64,000 nt of DNA, taken from Endomychus coccineus (Eukaryota > Arthropoda > Insecta > Coleoptera > Endomychidae). Below are positions 9,266-19,390 of the stretch, piece by piece. The position numbers and the translations under genes are program-made. The notes under the pieces were generated by a model. That model made no database searches, was not told the origin of the DNA, and saw only the letters and a program-made list of their open reading frames with translations. The stretch's first letter is position 1. Every line of letters begins with the position of its first letter. The stretch spans positions 156,276,388-156,340,387 of the forward strand of contig OY294068.1 in NCBI GenBank assembly GCA_958510875.1, in the 5' to 3' direction.

Positions 9266-9829
9266 ACATTTTCTTGAATTTTGAGATGTTAAACTGTAGT
9301 GCCTAATTCAATTTCTATATCTATAAAATCATTACTTAATTTTTATTCCCTCACAATACGTGGTACATAGTGTAAGGGAAGTATTGTGGTCCCCACAAAA
9401 ACAAATAACGGACTTTTCCTGATATATCCAATTCGAACATTTTTGAATTGATCTAGACTATTTTTGAAATGGAATTATACTATCTTATCGAATCATAAAT
9501 ACAACCATGATGACTTATAAATATATATCACACGCAAATATTTAACTCGCAGAACTTTCTGAAATTATTATTTTAAGATTCAAGTGACGCCATCGATATA
9601 ACGTTACCTTCTATGTTATATCTTCACTCTGTGGCAAATTTTAATAGTTCATATGACAGCAAGTATCTATATGAAACATAGTGTTGTGAAATACATCATA
9701 ATTTCAATGTGACAGAGTATAATACAAAGTGATTTCATTAGCGGTTTCTAAATCAAGCTTTTATTTAACTTGCCTTGTTCGGGTGACGTGTTATGACATA
9801 TGTATGAAAGAAATAAACAAGATGGCGTC
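9266..9829. other. Unassigned interior of the TIR segment
   Basis: AT-rich, with no ORF over 60 codons and no repeat recognised. Confidence 0.4.
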
Positions 9830-10140
9830 TCCAAGATGACGGGCGGGTCTTGTGATTATAGTACGATTATGATTTAAAATTGGTATAAGAGGGTTTTTGT
9901 AGTCAGCAGCAGCATGAATTTTCAATCAAAATTTGAAAATTTTAGATGGCGGACGAGTTGTGTGATCATGGTCCGATTTTTCTTTAAATTGATATGTGGG
10001 ATTTTTGGGGCCGTAGGTTATACCATGAAAGTCAAAGTTCAAAAATTCAATATGGGGGCTAAAATGACAGACGTTTTGTGAATACAGTCCGATTCTATTC
10101 GGAACTTGTATATGGGATTTTTGGGGTCGGAAATTATGAT
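9830..10140. repeat. ~110-bp degenerate tandem repeat, about 3 units
   Basis: The pattern 'GGCGG(A/G)..G..TTGTGAT.ATAGTCCGATT...GG.ATTTTTGGGGTCG' recurs near 9840, 9950 and 10065 with moderate divergence. Each unit ends in a 'GGGATTTTTGGGG'-like string. Confidence 0.6.
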
Positions 10141-10959
10141 TTATTATTTCCTTCTATCACACTTTAATATGAAAGCTTGTCCTGATAAAATTCATCACTT
10201 CTGATTCCATCTCCCTATATATTTTCTGTTCCTACAATTATATACATGTCCGACAGCTATTTTACCAACAAAATCTAGGGAAGTCATGTGATCAATTCTT
10301 CACAGTTCATAAAACTGTATATATACATACATATTTATGATGACACGATGAACTTTCCTATCAATACTAAAATTGGACGATTTCATAGTGATTAGTGATT
10401 AGTAAATTTATCTTTCATTTTAAGATTTATTCTCTTGGAGAATTTCTGTTACTAGGTTACTATAAGAAAATTGTAGATGTTAGAAACACATCTGAGTCTT
10501 CTACTGAAACCTTCAGATAGTTAATTCCTATAATTCATCAAACAACCATAGCAGGTTCGCAAAAAGATCCACCGCAAAAAAAAATATATGTGAAACCTGA
10601 TATAGGTACAGGGCTCCCCTTATATTTACCATTTTTAATACAGAAGGATTGTGAGTGATAGATAGCTTTTTTAAGGTAGTAATGTATTTCGAGTCTTACG
10701 ACCTATGACTGACCAATCCTAGAAGGCAAATTAATAAATGAAATGCTTCATTGGTAAGATCTTTCAAATGTTGAGTTGAATAGATGGAACTTATTTTGAA
10801 TAAATAAAGTAATTTTGGGAATATTCAACCTTAAATAATCGAATGATGTAAATGGATAATTTTCTGTGATGTTATTAAATACTAAAAATGTGAGATTGAT
10901 CATGAAGAAAATGAATCATGTGTACGTTTCAATTCATAATAGGGTTTTGAGGTTGTCTA
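10141..10959. other. Unassigned interior of the TIR segment
   Basis: No recognisable feature. Confidence 0.4.
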
Positions 10960-11550
10960 GTCTATTAACGTTAACTCGACTTATTAGATACCCCCACAAA
11001 TAAAATCGAGTGGCGCCAAGTCTAGTTACTTCGTCATTCTATAATTCCTGATCGACCCCTCCATCTGATTGGCTGGTTTTGATTCAATAAATTTGGGAAC
11101 AGAAGCCTAAGTTGAGGAATGGCATTTGTCTAGTTGCCATTTATGAAAAAATCTAAAACTAGTTAACTCAAATTGAGAACTTTGGTATCCATCATTAACT
11201 TCCTGACAGTAATGCTACGCATGAGTGCTGCCTTGAATTGAGTTTTTCTACCAAATAAGAGGTATATCGACAATTTTTTGTCGAATCTGTAATTGAGATC
11301 TTGTGTGATCTATTAACGTACACCCGACTTTTTTGATACCTCCAAGTTTGGTTACCTCGCCGGCATCCTATACTTCCTCGTCGACTGATCCATTAGTTTG
11401 AGGGGGTACCTATTATTAGAAACTGTCTACAGTTGAAGGCATAATGTAGTGGTGCATCATTTTCATGTAACTATATTTCCTGGTTTTGATTTAATGAATT
11501 TTGAAACAGACGCCTATGTTGAGAGATGATATTTTCCCTCGAAAGATCTA
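10960..11550. repeat. ~350-bp degenerate direct duplication
   Basis: Blocks near 10965-11140 and 11308-11530 share, in the same order, 'TCTATTAACGT..ACYCGACTT', 'AAGT.T.GTTACTTCG', 'CTGGTTTTGATT.AATGAATTT' and 'CCTA.GTTGAG'. The right copy carries an extra ~80 bp. It looks like an old tandem duplication. Confidence 0.5.
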
Positions 11551-12349
11551 AATCTCTATCAATGAGAAAAGGTCCCACAATATTGTTGGCGCTAAATCGC
11601 AGCCAAATATTTATTTTTTGGGAATACTGTATATGAACCTGATCCATTTAGTTCAGACTATCATCAGGATTATTATTTTTTTATCATAACTTTGTAAATT
11701 TCTATTCTACGATCTCTCTTGCAGTAATTATATTTTGTGAAGATAAAAGTGATTATTTTTCATACTGAGCGTCGTCGACACATGTTATAGCTTAGAGCTA
11801 ATTGTTGCACGGAACATTGTCTACTACATTAATTGAAACATTCAACAAATTTTCGTCATTGGTTTTTGTCTTCCCAATTTTGAACTATCCTTAACACAGC
11901 CTGCCTCTCTGAATATTTACACCGTTTTTGAAACAATTGCCCAGTGATGTTTTTATTCAGGTGTATTTTATTGAATACTCCACAAACCTGAGCCTAAATG
12001 CACAGTCTCAGTTTCCAACAATTGTTGTTAGTATAGTAGTTATTTCTGTTTCAGTTGAATATATCTTAATTCCATAAAAAAATTAAGCAAACTTGAAATT
12101 CACAAATTTCCATTAACAGTTATCAAATATAATCAAATACTTAATCCGTTGTTTCATAGTCTACAAAATGAAAAATGTATCTACCCCAAGAGGAACACTT
12201 TATTGCCACTTTGATCTATTTTGGAATTTGAAAAAAATCTATTTTTGACGATGATGAATTGAAGCACTGTTGCGTGTTTTCAATACGCGAAAAAAAACCA
12301 ACTAGGATTTACTACAGAAATGTCAATGTTCCCTAATGCTTGTGCACAA
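11551..12349. other. Unassigned interior of the TIR segment
   Basis: No coding or repeat signal recognised. Confidence 0.4.
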
Positions 12350-12840
12350 AATGTTATCAACATATCTCGGAACTATTATTATAGAAAGAATTATGGTTTT
12401 GAATATTAAAACTTTCAGGAATTATTTGCCATGTTCCAGTTAGTATAATAAATCCAAAATTATGATTCTGAATAGAGTTCAGAAGAATTTTCAATTTATC
12501 AAAATGACGTGAAAGGCTGCATATATTCAAGTGGAAAATTGATAATTTGCTATTTGTAAAGTATGTTGATCTCATAATATACGTTCCTAGATTAACTGTA
12601 TCAATGTTCAAACCATTTTCAATAATACTGGAGATATTTCTAAATGTTATTTGGAAGTATTATTATGAATCAGGCCGGTGGAAGTATTCCATAAAACTCG
12701 GCTATATTCAAGGGTAGGTACGTGACCTTGTATGTTGATTTCAACTTGTTTATTGCTGGGAACTATGAAACAGATGTTTTGGCTTGAATTATTATTAATA
12801 CCTTGATCGTCTTTGTTGTTATCGAAAAGGAGCAATATTC
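12350..12840 (-). pseudogene. LINE endonuclease N-terminal fragment
   Basis: Frame 12611-12357 reads 'LSIFHLNICSLSRHFDKLK' followed by 'FGFIILTGTW'. These are the first two blocks of an AP-type LINE endonuclease (HLNIxSL and TETW, here 'TGTW' with the catalytic Glu lost). A second frame at 12835-12647 lies just upstream on the same strand and may be the end of ORF1 or a leader, but I recognise no domain in it. The rest of ORF2 is absent. The fragment is nested in the TIR segment. Confidence 0.6.
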
Positions 12841-13330
12841 ATCATGCATTTTTAATTGTGTTTGAATGTAATCAAAATTGTTCCAAATGATTTCTATATT
12901 ACCTAATCAGGATTATAGTTATAACATAGCTTTAAACGTATTGTATTTCGAGCCATCAATTGACTGCATTTTACTCTGATACTCATATATTTTATTGTTA
13001 TTTTCATATCAGACTTTTTCATTCTTATAAAAAACATGATAAAAAACCAGAAACCAATAATAAATTCATATAACATCTTTTCTTTGTATCACCTTATAAT
13101 GTTTGGAATACCGACGTTGCTATGAAGATATAAAATGATACATAATAATCATAATGTATTATGGAGTAATGATTTATATAAAGGAAAAATATTCAAAACT
13201 ACCGTCAGAAATATTCTGTTGAACTTCCGCTAGTGTATCTAGTTTCATCGTCAGATTTTTTGTTATCTGTATACTAAGAGAATATGTATGCACATATTCT
13301 ATCTGACCAATGAAATTACGCTAGTTGTCA
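12841..13330. other. Unassigned interior of the TIR segment
   Basis: No recognisable feature. Confidence 0.4.
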
Positions 13331-13950
13331 CATATTGGCTAAATTTCGATGTTTTAATAGTAAATCTCCATAATTATAAGAAAGAGATATAAAAAATTAA
13401 CCTTCCATACTCGATCTCTTTTTTTGAAAAAATGTTCATGGTGGAATAAAACTTGGCTATCGTCTTTTGTTTCATTTGATAAATCTCAATTTTTCGAGTT
13501 TTTGTTTTTCTGGTATCTCAGTTACTTATGGAATTGGGGAGGAGTATTTCTTCAATAAAGCATTTTCTAAATGACGTAAGCCTACTAGGTATTTGGAGAA
13601 AAGAAGTTTTAAGAATTATTATGTAAGTACCAGATCTAGTAAAAATGATGGAATCGACCCAACATTATACATATATTTGAAATGAGAAAAAATTATTATG
13701 ATTTTTTTTTGGAAAAATGACTTCGCCTCTGTATTCTGTAGTGAAAAAGACTCGATAATGTAGAAACTATTTCAATCCAAATTCATGAATAACTGAAAAA
13801 CAAAAACTCGAAAAATCAAGTTTTCTCAAATATCTCGAAAACAAAAGACGACATTTTTCGAAGGGAGAGATAGAAGATGATGGATTCGTTTCTTTCTACC
13901 TCGTATACTTATCGAGAATTCCTATTAAAAAATCGACATTTAGCTACATG
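13331..13950. mobile_element. MITE/foldback-like inverted repeat (~620 bp)
   Basis: The arms at about 13335-13530 and 13760-13945 are reverse complements with moderate divergence. The outer pair is 'GGCTAAATTTCGATGTTTTA' against the complement of 13925-13945. The inner pair 'TTTTCGAGTTTTTGTTTTTC' (13493-13512) matches the complement of 13796-13815. The ~230-bp centre has no ORF. This fits a non-autonomous TIR element. No clear target duplication was seen. Confidence 0.65.
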
Positions 13951-15764
13951 TACCTTCATAAATACGGAATGTATAAATGCTGATTGACGAAGTTTGTACC
14001 TGAAGAACAGTGTTCAATCTGGCATTGTTGTAAACAACTTTTTCTCAGAATTACTCTTAAGTAACACAATGGAGTGTTTCCAAATGAGAACTCCAGATGA
14101 GTGTTCTCATTTTCGTTCCAAAATAGTTTCAACCAGAGTAATATGCTGTGATTCTACCTACTTTTTGCTTGTTACCAATTTTATGTTGAGAAGTGAAGAG
14201 TCATTGATATATTCATGCTGGAAATTCCAGCTACCTAGATATGTAGGCATTGTCGTGTAATAAATCTTTTGTGAAATTTATGAATAAATATTATATCTAT
14301 GGCAAGTCCAGTGACATTATATTTGAATATTTTTTAATCTCATTGTTAACGGCTTAATCTTATGCTAACATGGATAGTTTCCTGGATATTTCAAAAAACT
14401 TTGCTAAAAGATGTGTTTGATTAGGACAAAACAAATAGTAAAGTGCATCGTATCTATCTATTAATGAGTTGTAGATTATACCGGGTGCGTAACTGATTAT
14501 ACGTACCGAAGGTAACCTTTTTTTTCTTTGGTTTTTGTTTTTAGTACTTGACCATAACTTCATTCTGTGAATTTATAAGTTATAATTATTCGAACAATTT
14601 GTCATCGTTTTAAAGGAATTGAACTCGTTGTCAACTTTGAATTTTTATTTCTTTCAAATTATACCTATTGAGACTGCATTCAAATTTTTTTTTCCGCCCT
14701 CGTTTTTTAATCCTTTATTCCATTGTTGATCGCACGTTGAGGTTGGAATACAATTCTGAATTGTTCCTAACATAATATTCAATTGGAAATTCTTGTTTGA
14801 TGTATTCATTACAGCTACAATTGATATAATTACGTGAGGTGTTAAGGGGGTTGTGTTTGTCAAGTTTTATGTTTTATTCATGTATATTCACAGAGATTGT
14901 TTTTATTTATGGTCATTTAATGGATTATTTCATTTATTTTTTTAATATTATCTGTGATTGTTCTATATACACAATAGTTAGCCTTGTGAAATTGTTTTAG
15001 AATTACAAAAGATTTGTTTTCAATAACAACTGATAATATTCATCTTTCAATGAACTATACAATTTTATACTTCATCCTAATTCAAATAAATATAATTCTT
15101 ATATTGGATCATTTAATTTATTTAACGGAGAATCAACATCCAATATGTGTTCCCCTAGTTAGAGAAACAAATGAATTTATATTTTTGTTATTTATTATTT
15201 GTAAATTATGATACATTAAAAATCTTATGACTTGAAAAGTGCACTGCAAAAGCTAGCCTGTTCATCAAATTAGAATTCCAAAATGAAACTTAATAATCAT
15301 AATAGAAGAATTCAAAATTTAAATAAATTCAATTTAAAAGATTCAGTTCCATCTTCTTCCTAGTTTGTGATTTTACCAAATTCATGATAGAAAACCGACG
15401 CCCAACGCAAAATTTTTCAATTGTGATTTTGGACAAAAATCAAGCACAAATTATCTTCAAAGAAACCTGCGTAATTTGCGGAACTGTGAGTTAATCCGGA
15501 TATCACTGTTATTACATTGTTATGGATATTTAGAATTCCCTAATGGCGAACTTAGCTGGGTAGTTCCGTAACAGCTGTGTCTATAACCCTGTCTTATCCT
15601 CAATTTCGTTCCAGAACTAAGTTTTCGAAGTTCATAGATTGTCGTATACCTAAGTATATGCACTTTATATGCTTTCGTTCGTCCCTTCCGGAATTGTAAG
15701 TGATTGGTTGTGCTTCACTTCGGTACCTATTTATTCCAAGATGTGAGAAAAATGGAAAGGACAT
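13951..15764. other. Unassigned interior of the TIR segment
   Basis: About 1.8 kb of AT-rich sequence. Short ORFs (13994-14260, 14360-14563, 14654-14863, 15014-15211) show no family motifs and are probably chance. Confidence 0.4.
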
Positions 15765-16710
15765 TTTTTTAAAATATCACGTAGAACGTATTTTCCTTTA
15801 GATTTGAAGCTCAAGTGCGCAAAACTTCAATATCGGTAGTGACTTCAAGGGGTGAGCAATGGAGATGAGATAGTTTTTTCGAAATATAATTTGGACAGCG
15901 ACTTTCCTTTTGCTTGGAGGTCAAGTCCGCAAAATTCCATCACGATCGATACTTATCTATTTCAACTGATGAGGGAGGGTGATGTGGAAGTTTCTTCGTG
16001 ATCTTATGTAGAAAGTTAGTTTCTTTTTGATTTGAAGGTCAATTATTCAAAATTTCATCAAGGTCGGAAATGGTTTGCTCTGAGGGGTGGAGGAGTGAGT
16101 TGGGGCTGTTTTTTCCAAATCTCATCTAGAAAGTGTTTCGAAGGACAAGTAAGCAAAATTTCATCAGGATTGGTACTTATCTGCTTTAAGAAGGGGAAAT
16201 GGGAATGCGCTAGTTTTTTCGGAATCTCATGTACTCAGTGACTTTCCTTTTGTTAAGGTCAAGATTGCAAAATTTTATAACGATATGGTACTTGTCTGCT
16301 TTAAGAGGTGGCAAAGGATATTGGGTTATTTTTTTCGAAATCTCATGCAGACTGTGACTCGTCGTGTTTTGAAGGTCAAGTGTGCAAAATATCATCAAGA
16401 TCTCAATTAAATATATATAGATATAGATATAGATTCAAATAGAATACAAACAAACATTCTTCTTTGTATATATACCAGCTCAAATTCTCGGCGTTGGCTG
16501 GCTACAGAATTTAATACTGACAATTTTTTTCAGTCAATATACGTAGTAAGCCAACTGCTAGCGACGACGGCCTCATATTTCTCTTGGTTTTGCTGCGCTT
16601 CATTTCAATTCGTTTCGCCGTAGTTTTTCCGTTATCTCATAAGACAACGACTTTCCTCTTGTTTTAAAGGTAAAGTGAGCAAAATTAAGTTCAGTACCTA
16701 CTGATCTGAT
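15765..16710. repeat. ~115-120-bp degenerate tandem repeat, 5-6 units
   Basis: Each unit carries, in order: 'GGTCAAGT..GCAAAAT', 'TCATCA.GATCGGTACTTATC', a G-rich stretch, 'TTTTTTCGAAATCTCAT' and 'GACTTTCCTTTTG'. Units begin near 15805, 15925, 16036, 16150, 16255 and 16370. A sixth, separated by a ~200-bp insert (16410-16610), lies near 16615-16710. Divergence is substantial, so this is an old array. Confidence 0.65.
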
Positions 16711-17040
16711 TTGAGGTTAGACGAGAAATAAAAATATTTCTGGAACGGCGATTCTAACCAAATCAGATTTTATGATAATCATGGAAAGTACTCGTGACTA
16801 CAGCTCACTTCGTTCTCGGAGATTTTATTCACACTCACATGAAGAATAAATTTACACCTCTTAAATAAAAATTATTCTCTGTGAAAGTTCCTAATGTGAC
16901 ATTGCCTGAAGGTTTTTTATAATTGTTGAACAAAATAAAGTTTTCGATTTGCATAGGTTCCCACCACACTATAAATGAGACGTATAACCGTATAAAGTTT
17001 CTATAGTCAATACACTTTGGGGACGTCTTTAACCGTATAA
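16711..17040. other. Right subterminal part of the TIR segment
   Basis: Contains 'TACACTTTGGGGACGTC' near 17010, matching the left subterminal motif, and several GTATAA-rich repeats. No ORF. Confidence 0.45.
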
Positions 17041-17096
17041 GCTGTATAAGTTGTATAAAGTGTATATATTATACGAGTTCCCAAACTGTAGGATTG

Positions 17097-17102
<6 letters not shown>

Positions 17103-17184
<82 letters not shown>
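17103..17184. repeat. (AT)41 tract, right border of the 8-kb insertion
   Basis: An 82-bp AT-dinucleotide run between the right TIR and the RT codons 'YADDTT'. Confidence 0.92.
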
Positions 17185-17188
<4 letters not shown>

Positions 17189-17900
17189 ATGATACTACTG
17201 TAGTGTCCACAGGTACAAATATTGATGAATTATTAGAGAGAGCTAGGATAATAAGTAACCAGCTAGAACAATGATGGTTTTTGAAAAATAATTCAGTTAT
17301 TAATACTGATAAAACCAATTTTATTGCTCTGAATAATTATGTTAATTTAAATTTGTAACATCATCAAAATGGGCAATACTTACCTTAAACAGGTTGAATC
17401 TGTAAAATTCCTTGGGTTAACCTTAGATTGCAAATTATCATATACTTTACATATTGAAAATATTAACCATAAATTGAGCTCTGCATGTTTTGTTCTCAGA
17501 TCAATTAAATAAATTGTTTCTAAGATTGCACTTCGTTCTGTTTATTATGATCTTTTAGATAGCAATCTACGATACTGCGTTCAATTTTGGGGAAACTCAT
17601 CATCATCTCATTCATGTTTTGTGTGGCAAAAAAAGCTTTACGAATAATTGCTGGCTCGGGATGGCGAGCTTCTTGCAGAGAGGTTTTCAAAATCCACAAT
17701 ATTTTAACTGTGCCGTCAATGTAGAATGTACATATATGGGTTGCTGCTTTTGGTTTATAATAGAAGAAAAATTATTCTAAAAAATAACGATGTTCATAGT
17801 TGTCCAACGAGGCAAAGAGAATTATATATATAATCAAAAATTATTTAAGAAATCCATATTCTCATTACTAGCCAGTAAAGCTTATTATTCTGTGAAAGAA
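17181..17900 (+). pseudogene. LINE RT, 3' half of the split element
   Basis: Starts at the catalytic block 'YADDTTVVSTGTNIDE' immediately after the (AT)n tract. It continues with 'FLKNNSVINTDKTNFIAL', 'VESVKFLGLTLDCKLSY' and the C-terminal 'SKIALRSVYYDLLDSNLRYC', interrupted by frameshifts and stops. Register, strand and content continue the half at 7520-8844, which stops right before this block. Joined conceptually, the spacing between 'VNDLP' and YADD fits LINE RTs. The 3' end is uncertain, near 17900. Confidence 0.85.
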
Positions 17901-18348
17901 TACGAATGTGATGAAAAGAACTTATGACACATATCTAGTAAATTCTCAATTTTATACTCTTATAATTCATATTTTTTTTATTCATGTGGTATGTTTCCTC
18001 TATAAAAATAATCAATGCTTCTATTACAGTTACTATAATTTGTTTTATCTCATCAATGATTCATTTTATGTTCTAGTTTAGTATTAAGGTTAGGTTTAGG
18101 TATAAGTTTAAAATTTTGTAAATCATGTTGATGTTAATCCGTAGCCACATTCACATGCAATCCATCGTAGGGGTGGTAAAATTTCAATGTGATAGATAAA
18201 ATAAATCAATATCTTAATAACACCAATCGCTGATATTTCTAGAGTAGTATAATATATCACAACGCTATTATGATGTGAAATGATGTCGATTCAAATATCT
18301 TCGAAACACTCAGATTCAGTCGAAATCTTATTTATTCATATGTTGCAG
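17901..18348 (+). other. Intron sequence upstream of eag exon
   Basis: Noncoding, AT-rich. It ends in the acceptor: a T-rich stretch followed by 'GTTGCAG' at 18342-18348. Confidence 0.7.
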
Positions 18349-18582
18349 CTGACAGCAGCTTTCTTTTGGCCAACGCACAGATAGTGGACTTCCCCATCGT
18401 GTACTGCAACGAATCTTTCTGCAAGATCTCCGGCTACAACAGGGCGGAAGTTATGCAGAAATCATGCCGATGCACGTTCATGTATGGCGAACTGACTGAC
18501 AAAGAAACAATCAACAGGATCGATCAAGTTTTGGAACACCAGCTCTACGATCAGTTCGAAATTTTATTATATAAGAAAAACA
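18349..18582 (+). CDS. eag: ether-a-go-go potassium channel, PAS-domain exon
   Basis: A 234-bp internal exon of the KCNH/eag voltage-gated K+ channel. The acceptor AG ends at 18348 and the donor 'GTGAGT' starts at 18583; both flanking introns are phase 1. The translation contains '[15 protein letters not shown]', '[20 protein letters not shown]', '[10 protein letters not shown]' and '[10 protein letters not shown]'. This is the core of the N-terminal PAS ('eag') domain, nearly identical to what I know of arthropod Eag. In the channel this cytoplasmic domain packs on the C-terminal cyclic-nucleotide-binding homology domain and slows or tunes gating at the plasma membrane. Reading continues past the donor to a stop at 18657-18659, but that is intron. 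Base composition is clearly more GC-rich than the surroundings. Codons flow uninterrupted, so the exon looks functional. Erg or Elk paralogues are less likely given the close Eag match. Confidence 0.93.
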
Positions 18583-18904
18583 GTGAGTATATTCTCTTAT
18601 TAATACATCTATTTACTGCACGATTAATCACGAACATTTACTTAAATTTATTATGTTGATTGTGATCAATTCTGCTATCAGTGTTCTGATTCTGGAAGTA
18701 TGATTCTTCACTTACTTACTTAATTTGTATTTACTCTTTTGAATCTAGTAATTGAACTTGTTTGTTTGGATAGATCAGAAATAGCAATGTTTTTGTATTT
18801 ATGGCCTATCGGTGTATTTGAATATATAAGAACATTAACATGTTATTAAAATATATATTAATTATTTCACTACCATATAACTAGGATATCATTTTTTTAT
18901 GAAG
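18583..18904 (+). other. Start of the downstream eag intron
   Basis: Consensus donor 'GTGAGTAT' at 18583, then noncoding AT-rich sequence. No downstream eag exon was found in the rest of the window. Confidence 0.7.
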
Positions 18905-19390
18905 AGGCAGGCAAAGAAATTATAATCAGAAGAGATATTACGACTGCATTAACTCAAGAAAAAACAGATTCAGAATACTAACGGTAATGCTAAGAGGGCA
19001 CTGCCGTTTGAAAGGACACCTCAAGGAGCTCGGATTATTAGAAGAAGAAGAGCGCAAGTTCTGCGGAGAAAAGGAAGAAACCTCTATCTGCATCTCCACA
19101 GATTGTACTGCTTTGCAAAAAACCCATGGGCACGAGCTCTCGAAGCGTATCAAATAAAACCTAACGTGGAGCCATGCGACATCCTGAACTTCCTCAAAGC
19201 GTCAGGGTTGGAGGAACTGCTGTAGCCGCTGAGATATCCTGAACGGCGCAGCAGCATAAGAAGAAACAACAGATATATCAGGGTGCAGTTTGTAAATATC
19301 CCCAACGCCATGCAATACTATAAATACATCGTTCCACCAACAATCCAATATTCAAGAAAGAAATATGCCCAAACTACAATCGTCGCCTCT
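18905..19390 (+). pseudogene. C-terminal tail of an RNase H-type LINE
   Basis: From 18951 one frame reads 'RFRILTVMLRGHCRLKGHLK', then 'ELGLLEEEERKFCGEKEET'. After a single frameshift it reads 'FLKASGLEELL' and a stop at 19225. This is the characteristic C-terminus after the RNase H domain of I/jockey-like LINEs (LTGHCxLxxHLxxxGL, CxxCxEExET, FLxxSGL). The 3' UTR continues to about 19370. Everything upstream is missing, so it is a strongly 5'-truncated insertion. Confidence 0.75.

Larger units (their letters stand above)
9049..17102. mobile_element. 8.05-kb TIR-bounded segment inserted in (TA)n
   Basis: The left end 'GTATGTCAATCCTACACTTT' and the reverse complement of the right end (17075-17102), 'GTATATCAATCCTACAGTTT', form ~28-bp imperfect terminal inverted repeats. 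Both lie directly against AT-dinucleotide tracts, which in turn split a LINE RT. Copies of a TACACTTTGRGGAC motif follow the left end, and one near 17010 is at the right end, resembling subterminal transposase-binding repeats. No transposase or other long ORF is visible inside. The interior holds tandem repeats, an inverted-repeat element and a LINE fragment. It is read as a large non-autonomous DNA transposon or an eroded element of unknown family. Confidence 0.55.

Noticed and set aside
8841..17190. GCCGAT on both sides of the (TA)n-bounded insert as a 6-bp target duplication
   Set aside because: Both occurrences can be original LINE codons (Ala-Asp before and within YADD); joining with only one copy would remove the hydrophobic residues normally preceding YADD.
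18583..18659. eag coding continuing past 18582 to the stop at 18657
   Set aside because: A consensus GTGAGT donor sits at the expected exon end and the added residues do not match Eag; the extension is intron.
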